A program made the translations under genes and the position numbers. Source: Thermoleophilia bacterium (lineage in GTDB: Bacteria; Actinomycetota; Thermoleophilia; RBG-16-64-13). Taken from it: 64,000 nucleotides of DNA. Each line of letters starts with the position of its first letter. The first letter of the stretch is position 1. The notes beneath the pieces were generated by a model that worked only from the letters and a program-made list of their open reading frames with translations, did not search any database and had not been told where the DNA came from. Location of the stretch: the NCBI GenBank assembly GCA_027493445.1, contig JAOSKU010000001.1, positions 3,673,845 to 3,737,844 on the forward strand. The letters run 5' to 3'. This document shows positions 45,909 through 56,342 of this stretch, piece after piece.

Positions 45909-46775
45909 TCATGACATGAACGCAAAGCCTTCGGAAGTCTTCGCGACTCGTCCGGCGACTGGATTGGGGAAATGTGAGCCGATGAGCAGGCTGCCATCCT
46001 TCGAGATCTGCCGAAGCAGTCGAAGTCGAGTAGTAGCTGCAAGCTCCGGCTGAGTTGCGCCCACCGAATCCCACTCTGGGTGGGCAATCTGACAGGGATG
46101 ATGCAGGAAGTCACCGGAGATTAGGGCCTTCTGCCCTTCCGACTCAATCACGACGCTCGCGTGTGCTGCGGTGTGGCCAGGCGAAGGCGTGAACCGAACC
46201 CCCTCAGCTAGGGTATGTCTCTCACCCACCAGTTCGCATAGGCCCGCATCGACCACAGGTCGCACAGAATCCTCGAAGGCCGCCCTGTCGTCCTCGATTT
46301 CGCTGTCCGGTGCGCTATTCCAGTGGTCGAATTCTCTCTTGGCAAATAGGTATCGGGCGTTCGGGAAAGTTGGCTTCCAGGTTCCGCCAACGGAGATCGT
46401 GTTCCATCCGACATGATCCTGATGTAGATGGCTGCACGCGACAACGTGGATCTCGTCCGGGTCGACTCCCGCGTTGGATAGTCTCTCGAGGAAGCTAGTC
46501 TGAAGGTCGCCCCACTCTGGGATGTCGGTTCGCTGCTTGCCGTTTCCGTTGCAGGTATCTATCAGGATGTTGTGGTCTCCTGTTCTGATCAGGAAGCTCT
46601 GAACGAGGCCCTTCAAGTTTCCTTCCCTCGTGGCGAAATCCGGAATAAGCCAGTCGATGGACCGGACGTCGTCGGGAGTTGCCTGTGGGATGGCCTTTTG
46701 GAGTATCTCTCCGGCCTCCAACTCGACAATCTGGACCACTTCAATCTTCCCTATGACCCACCTAAGGCCGGCCAT
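45909..46775 (-). CDS. Metallo-beta-lactamase-fold hydrolase
   Basis: 288 residues from 46775. The metal-binding motif 'ACSHLHQDHVGWN' (HxHxDH, ~residue 116), 'SPGHTAAHASVVI', 'LISGDFLHHP' and the final 'IGSHFPNP' provide the ligands of a two-metal MBL site. 'LIRTGDHNILIDTCNGN' precedes them. Proteins of this branch include lactonases and related hydrolases, but the substrate cannot be inferred. An adjacent FadR-type regulator on the same strand may control it. Confidence 0.88.
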   Translation of the reverse strand: MAGLRWVIGKIEVVQIVELEAGEILQKAIPQATPDDVRSIDWLIPDFATREGNLKGLVQSFLIRTGDHNILIDTCNGNGKQRTDIPEWGDLQTSFLERLSNAGVDPDEIHVVACSHLHQDHVGWNTISVGGTWKPTFPNARYLFAKREFDHWNSAPDSEIEDDRAAFEDSVRPVVDAGLCELVGERHTLAEGVRFTPSPGHTAAHASVVIESEGQKALISGDFLHHPCQIAHPEWDSVGATQPELAATTRLRLLRQISKDGSLLIGSHFPNPVAGRVAKTSEGFAFMS

Positions 46776-46826
46776 CGTTCTCCTTTCGTCTCCTTCGCCT
46801 ACCCTTGCGTGGCGCGCGGGCGCGGG

Positions 46827-47618
46827 TTACTGAGAGCGTGCTGACCGCGGCAGCAGGAAGTCCGGCACCCGGCGCAGGCGTGCCCTGCCGGTCGCCTCTT
46901 CCCAGATGTTCTCGAGATGGCTGAGGTGCTCGTCCATCGCGACTTCGATGTCGTCGGGGTCGCCGCCGCTGAGGCTCTTGAGCGTACGCTCGTGTATGTC
47001 TATGGCCGGATCGGAGAAGTGGTCGCCGAGGAACCGCATGGCCATATCGCGGGCGATCTCAAGGTTCAACAGCAAAGACCGCATGAGTCCGAACACCGTC
47101 GCGTTCTTGGCGGCGCGCGCGATCGCGAGGTGGAAACGGAGTTCGAGCACTTCGAAAAGAGCCTGGTCATGGGCTCGAGTCCGCTGCAGATCGATGATCG
47201 CCCGGAGTCGGGCGACGTCGTCGTCGTCGAGTCGGAGGGCGGCGAGTTGCGCCACGCGTGGTTCGAGGAGACGCCTGGCTTCGAGTACTCCGGCCACTTC
47301 GGAGATCTTGAGTTCGGTCTGTCGCGAGACGAGGTGCAGAGGAACGACGTCGGAGCAGACCACCGTCCCCTCGCTCGAGCGAGTCTGCAGAACGCCGGCG
47401 TCCGCAAGGGCTCTGATGGCTTCGCGTAAGGTGGGACGGCTGATGCCCATCTGCTGGGCCAACGTGCGTTCGGAGGGCAGGCACTGCCCCACCTGGATCT
47501 CCCCGATGCGGACCGCTTCCGCGATCTGCCCCACGGCCTCTTCGTAGGTTCGCGACGTCCGTACCGGCTGGAACAGCGGCGGCTGCCAGTTCGCTGCTGA
47601 AAGCTGGGATCTCGCCAT
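46827..47618 (-). CDS. GntR/FadR-type (FCD) transcriptional regulator
   Basis: ATG 47618 with GGGGAG eight bases upstream; 263 residues. The winged helix reads 'GQCLPSERTLAQQMGISRPTLREAIRALADAGVLQTRSSEGT' in parts, followed by an all-helical FCD effector domain with 'LEARRLLEPRVAQLAALR', 'FHLAIARAAKN' and 'EHLSHLENIW' (His/Asp residues that usually bind a metal and acid ligand). It is divergent from the CocE esterase and upstream of the MBL hydrolase. It probably represses one or both in the absence of an organic acid or peptide-derived ligand. Confidence 0.9.
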   Translation of the reverse strand: MARSQLSAANWQPPLFQPVRTSRTYEEAVGQIAEAVRIGEIQVGQCLPSERTLAQQMGISRPTLREAIRALADAGVLQTRSSEGTVVCSDVVPLHLVSRQTELKISEVAGVLEARRLLEPRVAQLAALRLDDDDVARLRAIIDLQRTRAHDQALFEVLELRFHLAIARAAKNATVFGLMRSLLLNLEIARDMAMRFLGDHFSDPAIDIHERTLKSLSGGDPDDIEVAMDEHLSHLENIWEEATGRARLRRVPDFLLPRSARSQ

Positions 47619-47689
47619 CCTTCTCACTCCCCGATCGGTGGCGGCCGGAGTGGCACTCACCGCGCTTGACACTACGACCTTCCCCGGCT

Positions 47690-47740
47690 AGTATGGTCAA
47701 CCTAGCTTACCAGATTTGGTCATTGCAGCGCGGCAGTACC
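47690..47740. promoter_or_regulatory. Candidate GntR operator between regulator and esterase genes
   Basis: The intergenic region contains 'ttACCAgattTGGTca', an inverted repeat with ACCA/TGGT arms, and a further 'TGGTCAA' to its left. FadR-class proteins bind TGGT/ACCA half-sites. Positional support only; no binding data. Confidence 0.45.
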
Positions 47741-47770
47741 TTAGAGCAGGGCGAGGGGGGATCCGCAGGA

Positions 47771-49836
47771 ATGTCCAAGGTCGAGATCATCGACCACGAG
47801 TGGATCCCACTGAGTGACGGCACGCGTCTCTCTGCTCGGATCTGGCTTCCCGAGGGCGCCCGGGAGAACCCGGCCCCGGCCATCCTGGAGTACCTGCCCT
47901 ATCGCAAAGATGATTTATGCGCGGAGCGCGATCAAGGCACACACGGGGGCTTCGCCCGCCACGGCTACGTCGGCGTCCGTGTCGATATCCGTGGCACCGG
48001 CGATTCCGAGGGTGTGCTCCGTGGCGAGTATCTGCTGCAAGAACAGGACGATGCGGTAGAGGCCATCGCTTGGATCGCCGATCAGGAGTGGTGCTCTGGT
48101 CGGGTGGGGATGATGGGCATCTCCTGGGGCGGGTTCAACTCACTTCAGGTCGCCGCTAGGAGGCCGCGGGGTCTCGCCGCCGTCATCAGTGTCTGCTCCA
48201 CCGACGATCGGTATTCCGACGACGTTCACTACATCGGCGGCTGCGTCAATGCTTGGGATGCCGTCCTCTGGTCGAACTCGCTCACCCTCTTCTCCGCGCT
48301 ACCCCCGACCCGGCCGTTGTCGGAGACGAGTGGCGCGCGATGTGGTTCTCCCGTCTCGACGCGGCAATCCCTCACCAGTTGGAGTGGCTCCAACACCAGC
48401 GGCGCGATGAGTACTGGAAGCACGGGTCGGTGTGCGAGGACTTTTCGGCCATGCAGGTGCCTATCTACATGATCGGCGGCTGGGGGGACGGGTACCGCAG
48501 TTCGATATTCCGCCTCCTCGCCGGCTACAGAGGTCCTCGCAAGGGACTTATCGGGCCCTGGGCGCACTCGTACCCCGATCGGGCGCGCCCGGGACCGCAG
48601 ATCGACTTCGTCGGTGAGTGCGTGCGCTGGTGGGATCGCTGGCTGCGCGATGTACCGAACGGGATAGACACGGAGCCGATGCTGACCGTCTGGATGCAGG
48701 AGTCTCAGGACGTGAAGGGGACGGCCACGCAACGGACGGGGCGGTGGGTGGACGAGGATGCCTGGCCTTCGGAGGGCGTGGACACAACCTTATGGCGGCT
48801 CGCGTTTTCTGGGTTGCGGCGCGCCGAATCGCCGGCTGCTGCATCCCCATCGGTTGAGGCCGAGCCCAAGGAGTGGCGGGCGGAAGAGCCGGAACTACGG
48901 CCGATCGCCGGGTCCTTGTTGAACGGTCTGGACGGCGGCGCCTGGTGCCCGTTCGGGGCTCCGGGCGACTTCCCGCCGGATCAGCGTCGCGAGGACGGAC
49001 TGTCTGTCTGCTTCGACACGGAGCCCCTTCCCGAGGCGGTGGAGGTGCTCGGCACGCCACACATCGAGCTGATCCTCGAGGCGGACAAGCCGGTGGGGAT
49101 GGTCACCGCCCGGTTGTGCGATGTCTCTCCGGACGGCGAGTCGCTGTTGGTCACGCGGGGCCTCCTGAATCTGGCGCATCGCGATTCGCACGAGGCCCCG
49201 GGCCCGGTCGTGCCGGGAACGCGCGTGCAGGTGCGGTTCCCCATGATGGCCTGTGGGCACCGTTTCGCGGCCGGCCGCCGGATCCGTGTGGCCGTATCCC
49301 CCACCTACTGGCCGTGGGCCTGGCCGTCGCCCGAAACGGTCAGATTGCAGGTGGTCGCCGGCGCGGGGTCGACTCTTGAGTTGCCCACGCGGGCAACTGC
49401 CGGGTCTCCTCGGGAGGCGGCGCGGATGCCGGCGGCGGCGACCGCGCCGGAGACAGTTCCAAGCCGCGAGTTCGAGCCTCTTCCGGTCGACGGCCCTTCT
49501 GTCGTCATCTCCCAGGAAATGGGCTCGGGGAGGGTGACGGTGAACCGGCGACTGTGGGATAGGGCCCAGACGATCACCCGCAGCGGCCTCCACTACCGCT
49601 TGGGCGGGCACGACGAGTATCACATCACAGAGGGCGATCCCTTGTCGGCGCGCCTTGTGTCCGAAGGTACGTTCCGCGCGGAACGTGGTGCGTGGCAGCC
49701 GCGGGTGACCGTGACCACCGAGATGACCTCGACGAGTGACACGTATCATGTCTCGGCTTCCGTCGACGCGTACGAGGGCGACTCGCGTGTCTTCTCCCGC
49801 CGGTTCCAGGGCGAGGTGGCGCGCGATCTCACCTAA
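47771..49836 (+). CDS. CocE/NonD-family hydrolase (X-Pro dipeptidyl-peptidase-like), frameshifted
   Basis: ATG 47771; about 688 residues. The alpha/beta hydrolase part has 'EYLPYRKDD', 'VGVRVDIRGTGDSEGVL', the nucleophile elbow 'GMMGISWGGFNSLQ' (Ser), then, after the one-base loss at the C5 run 48302-48306, 'YMIGGWGDGYRSSIF' and 'GLIGPWAHSYPDRA' (acid and His). The C-terminal jelly-roll domain includes 'LGTPHIELILEADKP', 'RLCDVSPDGESLLVTRG'. Such enzymes hydrolyse esters, amides or dipeptides (cocaine esterase, X-Pro peptidase). Placed before a Dpp-type transporter it probably processes the imported compound. Confidence 0.88.
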
Positions 49837-49999
49837 GAACTCGTTTCAGAATGACGCTCAGCCGCCGGGGTGCGATCGGCGCGCGCGAGACAAGGACGCA
49901 GGGAGCGCTCGTAGCAGCGCTACGGGCGCGACTGAGGACGACGAATCGCGCCGCCCAGCGCGGTCCGGCGACTCGAGGCTTCATTTTGAGACGGGTTCA
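49837..49999. repeat. Palindromic MITE-like repeat, copy C (diverged ends)
   Basis: The core 'gcagggagcgctcgtagcag' and 'cgctacgggcgcgactgagg' is the same as in copies A and B, but the tips differ: GAACTCGTTTCAgaatga and the inverted TCATTTTGAGACGGGTTC. It lies just downstream of the CocE stop, between this gene and the substrate-binding protein, so it may act as a transcript terminator or processing site. Confidence 0.8.
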
Positions 50000-50061
50000 A
50001 ATTCAACTCGGAGTGGCCTCGAGGATCATGGAACGAGTCTGAGCGAAGAAAGGGGAGGGGA

Positions 50062-51725
50062 ATGGAGCAGAAGTCGAACCCACAGCGGCTGATCGACGAT
50101 CTATCAACAGGTCGGCTTACGCGCCGCCAGTTCGTGGCGCGGGGCCTGGCCGCCGGCCTGTCGATGGGGGCGGTGGGATCGTTGCTCGCGGGATGCGGCA
50201 GAGACGATGACGGCGGCTCGACCACGACTGCAGGGGGACCGCGACCACCGGCGGGGCGAAGGCGATGGGCGGAGCGATCAAGATTGGACAGTCGACCCCC
50301 GTCCAAAGTCTCGACCCGGCGTTCGCCCTCGGGCCGGCAGACCTGAGCGTCGCTTCCTGCGTCTTCGAAGGCTTGGTCGCCTTCAGGCCGGGTAGCTACG
50401 AACTCGAGAACGTGCTTGCCGAAGAGTTCACTCCGTCTGACGACGGACTCACCATCCATTTTAAGTTGAAATCCGGCATCGCCTTCCACGGCGGATACGG
50501 GGAGTTGACGGCCGAAGATGTCAAGTACACTTTCGAGCGCGTAGCCGGTTTGACGGAGCCCGCGATCGAATCCCCGTATGTGGGGGACTGGTCCCCGTAC
50601 CTCAAAGAAGTGCGTGTGCTCGGCCCTCTCGAAGGTGAGATCGTTCTCAACACACTATTCTCCCCGCTGTATCGGACCACGCTGCCCCTCCTGTCCGGCC
50701 TGGTGCTCTGCAAGAAGGCTCTCGAGGAGCGTGGAGACGAGTTCGCCACCAAGCCCATTGGTACGGGCCCCTACGAAGTCGTCGAATTCACGCCCGATCA
50801 GCAAGTAGTGGTGAAGCCGTTCGAGGGCTACAGCGGCGCCGGCGCCCCGGCTCAATTCGAGGAGATCGCATTCATCGCTACCACCGATGCGGCCGCCGTT
50901 CAGGCTTCGTTGAGTTCGGGCGACCTCGACATCGCGATGATCGAACCCGCCCAGGTGGAGCGTCTGAAGACGACCGAGGGCCTGATCGTGGATGAGTTCT
51001 CCAGTCTCGGTTTCGTCTGGATCGCGGTGAATCTGACCCATCCGGCTCTTAAGGACGTGCGCGTTCGGCAGGCGCTCCGGCTAGCCGTGGACGTTCCAGC
51101 CGTGCTCGCCACCGCGTACGAGGGGGTGGCGGAGCAGGCCAGCTCGATCATCGCGCCCGTAACGGGCATCGGAGTCTGGGCGGACGCGCCAAAGTATGAC
51201 CGCGATGTGGACGCGGCCAAGGCGCTCCTCAAGGAGGCGGGAAGCGAGGGCCTCGAACTCGAGCTCACGGTCCTATCCTCGGGGATCTATCCCACCATCG
51301 CGCAATTGGTCCAGGCCAGCCTCGGGGAGGCGGGGGTAACGGTCAGGATCAACCCCCAGGACGACGCGACCTATTGGTCCGCCGACGCTGCGGAACTTGC
51401 GAGGCGTCAGCTGACCCTGGTGGAGTTCGGTGGACTGCCCGACCCCTATTTCCAGATGCAGTGGTTCACGTCGGATCAGATCGGCACCTACAACATGCAG
51501 AACTGGAGCAACGCGGACTTTGACCGGCTGCACGTCGAGGCTGCGCAGACCTCCGGCGATGAGGCGAGGACGGCGAAGTATGTCGAGATGGCCCGGCTCA
51601 TGGATGAGAGCGCGGCCATGATCTGGCTGGTCTGGCCCCCCAGGATCTGGGCCCACCGCACGTTGCTCAACCCGGCGTTCACTCCCTACGGCGAAGTCGC
51701 TGTGCGAGGCTTCGCGTCGGCCTGA
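50062..51725 (+). CDS. Peptide/nickel-type ABC transporter substrate-binding lipoprotein (frameshifted)
   Basis: ATG 50062. The N-terminus combines a twin-arginine motif 'LTRRQFVARG' with a lipobox 'SLLAGC', so the protein is a lipoprotein probably exported by Tat. After a one-base loss at the G5 run 50233-50237 the body continues: 'KIGQSTPVQSLDPAFALG', 'DGLTIHFKLKSGIAFHGG', 'LTAEDVKYTFER', 'PIGTGPYEVVEF' and 'VRQALRLAVDV', the SBP family 5 pattern. About 554 residues. Four further transporter genes follow in the same direction with overlaps. Confidence 0.9.
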
Positions 51726-51731
51726 GGATTG

Positions 51732-52685
51732 ATGCGCCACGTGCTCCGCAGGATCGGGCTTGCCGGGATCACGGTACTGCTGGTCATGGCCGTTCTGGCG
51801 GCCATGACCAGCCTGGTGCCGGGCGAGCCCGCGCGCGTCATCCTCGGACCACGGGCGTCTCCGGAGCTCATCGAGCGGGTGCGAGAGGAGATGCACCTCG
51901 ACGACCCTATCCCGGTTCAGATATGGATATTCTCGACCAATGCCCTCCGCGGCGACCTCGGCAAGGATTTTGTCAACGGTATCCCGGTACGCGACCTGGT
52001 CGCAAACGCTCTCTCAGGCACAGTCGCGCTGGCCCTTGCCAGCATGGTCCTGGGAGTCGTGTTCGGGGTCGGCCTGGGGGTGATCTCAGCGGCCCGCGCG
52101 GGGTCTTTGTTCGACCGCGCGGTGGGCGTGTTCTCGATCACCCTACTGTCGGTGCCCTCCTACGTAATCGGACTGCTCCTTCTTCTGTTCCTGTCCGTTG
52201 CCCATCAGTGGCTCCCCGCCTCTGGCGCCGGCTCGATCGAAGATCCTGCTGACTGGCTGTCGCGCCTGGCGATGCCTACCATCGCCCTTGCGGTAGGCTG
52301 GGGCGGGTACCTGGCCCGTCTCACGCGGGCGAGCATGCTGGACGTGCTGGCAAGCGAACATGTTCGTGCCGCCCGTGCGCTTGGGCTTCCCAATCGGACC
52401 ATCTGGTACCGCTACGCCTTGAGGAACGCGATCACACCGATAATCGCGTTTTTGGGCGTGGGTGCCGGCTGGCTCCTGAGTGGCGCTGTCGTGGTCGAAC
52501 TGATATTCAACCGGCCCGGACTCGGACGATTGATGGTGGACGCGGTGGGCTCTCGCAACTACACCATCGTGCGGGGGTGCACGTTGGTGATCGCCATTAT
52601 CGTCATCGCTGCGAACCTGATCGCCGACCTGATGCTCCGGTTGAACGACCCGCGCATAGACCTCCAGGGCAGCGGCCGTTCGTGA
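51732..52685 (+). CDS. ABC transporter permease (DppB-like)
   Basis: ATG 51732 (a TTG three bases earlier is also possible). 317 residues with about six membrane segments. Family landmarks: 'MRHVLRRIGLAGITVLLVMAVLAAM', 'LDDPIPVQIWIF', 'GDLGKDF', 'TRASMLDVLASEHVRAARALGLP' (the EAA loop that touches the ATPases) and 'FNRPGLGRLMVDAV' at the end. The stop overlaps the next start (GTGA). Confidence 0.93.
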   Translation: MRHVLRRIGLAGITVLLVMAVLAAMTSLVPGEPARVILGPRASPELIERVREEMHLDDPIPVQIWIFSTNALRGDLGKDFVNGIPVRDLVANALSGTVALALASMVLGVVFGVGLGVISAARAGSLFDRAVGVFSITLLSVPSYVIGLLLLLFLSVAHQWLPASGAGSIEDPADWLSRLAMPTIALAVGWGGYLARLTRASMLDVLASEHVRAARALGLPNRTIWYRYALRNAITPIIAFLGVGAGWLLSGAVVVELIFNRPGLGRLMVDAVGSRNYTIVRGCTLVIAIIVIAANLIADLMLRLNDPRIDLQGSGRS

Positions 52686-53593
52686 GCGCCGTGGAATCGC
52701 CCGCTGAGGCTCTCACCACCCTTGTCCCGGGCGGGTGGTGGACGGTGCTGCGCGATCTAGCACGCACACCCACGGGAGCGTTCGGCCTTGTGGGTTCCTT
52801 GCTGGTGGTCGTGGTAGTGCTCTTCGCCCCCGTCCTCGCTCCGCACGATCCGAACGCTCAAGACATCGCGAACCGTTTCGCGCCACCGTCCGCTGCCCAC
52901 CTGTTGGGCACAGACGCACTCGGCCGGGATCTCGCCTCGCGGGTCACCTACGGAACTCGCGCGGCGCTTGTGGTGGCTGTGCCGGCCGTAGCGCTGGGCC
53001 TGGTCATTGGGCTTCTGGCGGGCTTGGCGGCCGGCTACCTCGGCCGGATGGTGGACATCTCCTTCATCGGGCTGAGCGATGCCGCTCTTAGCTTTCCGCC
53101 GGTCGTGCTGGCACTAGCTGTGATCGGGCTCTTCGGCCCGTCCCGAACCATCATGGTGACCGTCATAGGCATTGCCTTCGCCCCATACTACTTCCGCGTC
53201 TGTCGCTCCCTTGTGCTGTCCGCTCGAGGAGAGCTGTACGTCGAAGCCGAGAGGAGCTTGGGGGCATCTGCGGTACGGGTCGTCGGTCTGCACATACTCC
53301 CTTGGATCATCCCTCCGCTCTTGATCATAGCCGCGATGGATATCCCCAGCGCCATCATTTTCGCGTCCGGCTTGTCATTCATCGGCATCGGGACGCAACC
53401 GCCGGATGCTGACCTGGGCGTCTTGCTCAATGAGGGCTACCAACACATCTTCGATTCGGCCTGGGTGCTCCTGGCTCCGGCGATCGCGTTGGCCTTCGTG
53501 ACGTTGTCGTTCACCTTCCTGAGCGAGACGGTGCGCGACGTGACCAATCCCCGAGCAGGTGCCTATCGCCCGCGCGGCCGGTGGCGGCGATGA
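52682..53593 (+). CDS. ABC transporter permease (DppC-like)
   Basis: GTG 52682 inside the previous stop; 303 residues. 'PTGAFGLVGSLLVVVVVLFAPVLAPHDPN', 'HLLGTDALGRDLASRVTYGTR', 'VEAERSLGASAVRVVGLHILP' (EAA loop) and 'FIGIGTQPPDADLGVLLNEG' fit the second permease of dipeptide systems. Starts upstream would overlap dppB extensively and lack homology. Confidence 0.93.
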   Translation: MSAVESPAEALTTLVPGGWWTVLRDLARTPTGAFGLVGSLLVVVVVLFAPVLAPHDPNAQDIANRFAPPSAAHLLGTDALGRDLASRVTYGTRAALVVAVPAVALGLVIGLLAGLAAGYLGRMVDISFIGLSDAALSFPPVVLALAVIGLFGPSRTIMVTVIGIAFAPYYFRVCRSLVLSARGELYVEAERSLGASAVRVVGLHILPWIIPPLLIIAAMDIPSAIIFASGLSFIGIGTQPPDADLGVLLNEGYQHIFDSAWVLLAPAIALAFVTLSFTFLSETVRDVTNPRAGAYRPRGRWRR

Positions 53594-54606
53594 GCGGCAC
53601 GGGCGGGCCGCTGCTGGAGATCGACCACCTCGACGTGGCCTACGAACTGCACGGGCGAGCATTGCGTGTTCTGCGCGACGTGTCGCTGACGGTCGGCCGA
53701 GCAGATGTCGTGGGGCTGGTTGGAGAGTCAGGCTGTGGCAAGTCGACGCTGGGTGCGACGATCGTGGGTCTGGGTGCCGCGAATGCACGCGTAACCGGGG
53801 GGGCGATCAGGTTCAACGGGCAGGATGTCTTGTCGCTCGATGAGGCCGCCCTGCACCGCCTCCGCGGTGCGCACATCGCCACCATCTCCCAGGATCCGAC
53901 CGCAGCTCTGAACCCGCTGTTCCGGGTAGGCCGGCAGATGCGGGATGCGTTCAAGGCTCACGTGCGCCGCTCGCGGTCGGAGTTCCAGGCACGCGCGGTC
54001 CGGGCCATGGGCGAGGTGGGGATACCCGATGCGGAGACTCGCCTCCGGTGCTATCCACACCAGTTCTCTGGCGGGATGCGCCAACGTCTGGTGACGGCCA
54101 TGGCACTGATGTTGGGACCCGAGCTCATAATCGCCGACGAACCGACCAGCGCCCTCGACGTGACCACGGAAGCTCAGATCGTGGAGCTGTTGCGTCGGGT
54201 CTGCGCCGAGCATGGTACGTCGCTCCTCTACATCACACACAACATGGGAGTAGTAGCCCGACTCTGCGACAGAGTGGCGGTCATGTATGCGGGAAGCATC
54301 GTGGAGGAATCCCCGGTGGCCTCACTTCTCGAGCGCCCCCTTCACCCGTATAGCCGAGCCCTGTTGGCCGCCGTTCCGAGCTACCGGCGCCGGGGAGCCC
54401 TGGCCACCATACCCGGCTCTGTCCCCGGACTCGCGTCGCCGCAACCCGGATGCGCCTTCGCCGCGCGCTGCGAACTGGCGCGCATGGTCTGCACCACGCG
54501 CCCGCCGGACCGCAACGCCGTGGAGGACAGCGTGGTGCGATGCCATGCCCGCGACGGATCGCTCGACTACGCGGACTCACCCCCGGTGCCCGGAGTGGGG
54601 CGATGA
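53590..54606 (+). CDS. ABC transporter ATPase (DppD-like)
   Basis: ATGA overlap with the permease; 338 residues. Walker A '[12 protein letters not shown]', Q-loop '[13 protein letters not shown]', signature '[10 protein letters not shown]', Walker B '[13 protein letters not shown]', H-loop 'LYITHNMGV'. The C-terminal Opp/Dpp tail '[21 protein letters not shown]' (cysteine-rich, iron-sulfur binding in some homologues) is present. Confidence 0.94.
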   Translation: MSGTGGPLLEIDHLDVAYELHGRALRVLRDVSLTVGRADVVGLVGESGCGKSTLGATIVGLGAANARVTGGAIRFNGQDVLSLDEAALHRLRGAHIATISQDPTAALNPLFRVGRQMRDAFKAHVRRSRSEFQARAVRAMGEVGIPDAETRLRCYPHQFSGGMRQRLVTAMALMLGPELIIADEPTSALDVTTEAQIVELLRRVCAEHGTSLLYITHNMGVVARLCDRVAVMYAGSIVEESPVASLLERPLHPYSRALLAAVPSYRRRGALATIPGSVPGLASPQPGCAFAARCELARMVCTTRPPDRNAVEDSVVRCHARDGSLDYADSPPVPGVGR

Positions 54607-55575
54607 CGGGGAAGGCCCCCCTCGTGGAAGTCGAGAATGTATCAGTCCGTTTCGGCGAAGTGCATGCGGTGGACGGCGTCTCCTTCACGGTCGAACGGGG
54701 CGAGATTCTTGGCCTCGTGGGCGAATCTGGATCCGGCAAGTCGACGCTCGGCCGGACGGTCGTGGGATTGGTCCGCCATCCTTCAGGCCGCATCGTCTTC
54801 GATGGCCGCTCGGTCCACGAGGGGTCGAGGGCCGCGCAGAGAGCATTGCGGATGCGCATGCAGGTGATCTTCCAGGAAGCGAAGGCCAGCCTCAGCCCTC
54901 GCCATCGCATAGGCTGGCTCCTCCAGGAGCCATACGCGATCAACAAAGTACCGAAGGCGGGGCGGCGCACCTCGGAGGGACTCCTCGCTGAGGTGGGCTT
55001 GCCCGCGGAGATCGCGACGAAGTACCCACACCAGGTGTCGGGTGGTCAGGCACGACGGGTCAGCGTCGCCCGCGCGATTGCGCTTCGGCCGGACTTCCTC
55101 TTCGCGGATGAAGCGACGGCCGGACTCGACGCTTCCACCGCCGCGTCACTACTCAACATGCTGCGCGACCTTGTCGACGAAAACGGCTTGACCATCCTGC
55201 TCGTAAGCCACGATCTCAACGTCGTGGGCGCAATTGCCGACCGCATAGCCGTCATGTACCTCGGCCGGATTGTGGAGATGGGGCCGGCGGAGGGCGTGGT
55301 GGGTAGGCCGTCGCACCCGTACACGCGGGCGCTGCTAGCCAGTGTCCCCGTCGTGGATGCGAGTGAGATCGGCCGGGTCGTAGCTCCACTCGAAGGCGAG
55401 CCTCCGAGCTCCATCGCTCCGCCTCCCGGGTGTCACTTCCATCCGCGCTGTGCGCACGCCATCCCCCCGATGCTCGCAGACGCCTCCGGCGTGCGACGAG
55501 GTGGAACCGAGGCACACGGTCTTCTGCCACCGCTGGCGCGAAGTACGACGGATATGCGGTCAGACGATCGCCTAG
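54603..55575 (+). CDS. ABC transporter ATPase (DppF-like), C-terminus frameshifted
   Basis: ATGA overlap with the previous gene. Walker A 'GESGSGKSTLGR', Q-loop 'VIFQEAKASLSP', signature 'QVSGGQARRV', Walker B 'FLFADEATAGLDA' and 'LLVSHDLNVV'. At the C6 run 55463-55468 one C is missing; restoring it gives the expected tail 'RCSQTPPACDEVEPRHTVFCHRW' in parts, and a stop at 55575. Without it the frame runs on to 55706 with non-homologous sequence. About 323 residues. Confidence 0.9.
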
Positions 55576-56342
55576 ATGAGGAGGTAGTGGTGCGGAACAT
55601 CCTGCGCGGACAGCCCGGGGTTCGCTTTGCCAAACGCAGCCAGGAAGGTGTGCGCAGCTCCAGGAAGCAGTGTTGGCGGTCCTCTGGGATGTCGGGGTCG
55701 AACTGAACCGAGGGCATGCGCCCTCCTCGCCGAAGCCGAGTAGCTGTGGCGCGGGTGCGCATCCCGAGACATCTGGTCGAGTCGTTCCGGTACAGGGCAA
55801 CCGGATCACCTGGGCTACACGGCGCCCGGGTTGACCGTGGACGGCGGAGCCATGCCCCACGTCTATGCGACTGCCGCGAGCCTGTCTGAGCTCATTCGTG
55901 GCCTTCGCGACCAGTCGTCACTTCCCCCTGCCGATCCTGCTGCTCCTCTCCCTAACACCACGTCTGGTGGGAGGACCGCTCGGACTCGACCGCCCCCGAG
56001 GCTGTCGCCTTGCGCAGCATCTTCAAGGACATCCAGAAGATGATCGAGAGTCGCGAGGAGTACAAAGCTCTTCCCCCGGCTCGGGGAGGATATCTCTGAA
56101 GGATCCACCGGGATGTAGCTACCCCGGCCCTGCGGATTCGTCTCGAGTGCGAAGACCGGCGTTTGCTTCAAACGGCTGCAGGGAGACCGAATGGCTAGGA
56201 GCCAGCGCCGGCACCATTCCTGGTCCTCTGCTCGTTGAAAGCCACTTCAGTCGTGCTGTTGGCCAGACGCGACCAGGCGCACAGCCTCGCTCGCGGCATC
56301 ATTCGTGACTTTGCAGACCGCGTTGCACCCATGAGTAGCCAC
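55576..56342. other. ~770 bp without a confident gene; degraded coding traces
   Basis: On the minus strand near 55720-55575 there is a short peptide 'MPSVQFDPDIPEDRQHCFLELRT' that appears to continue, after a frame change, as 'FLAAFGKANPGLSAQDVPHHYLLI'; the family is unknown. On the plus strand around 56000-56080 a charged helical trace ('LRSIFKDIQKMIESREEYKAL') is visible. Both look like gene debris. No RNA gene was recognised. Confidence 0.4.

Noticed and set aside
44908..46053. A single 381-codon plus-strand gene over the whole interval
   Set aside because: Only the part 45017-45689 has coherent protein-like sequence once two single-base shifts are allowed; the remainder overlaps the convergent MBL gene and looks non-coding.
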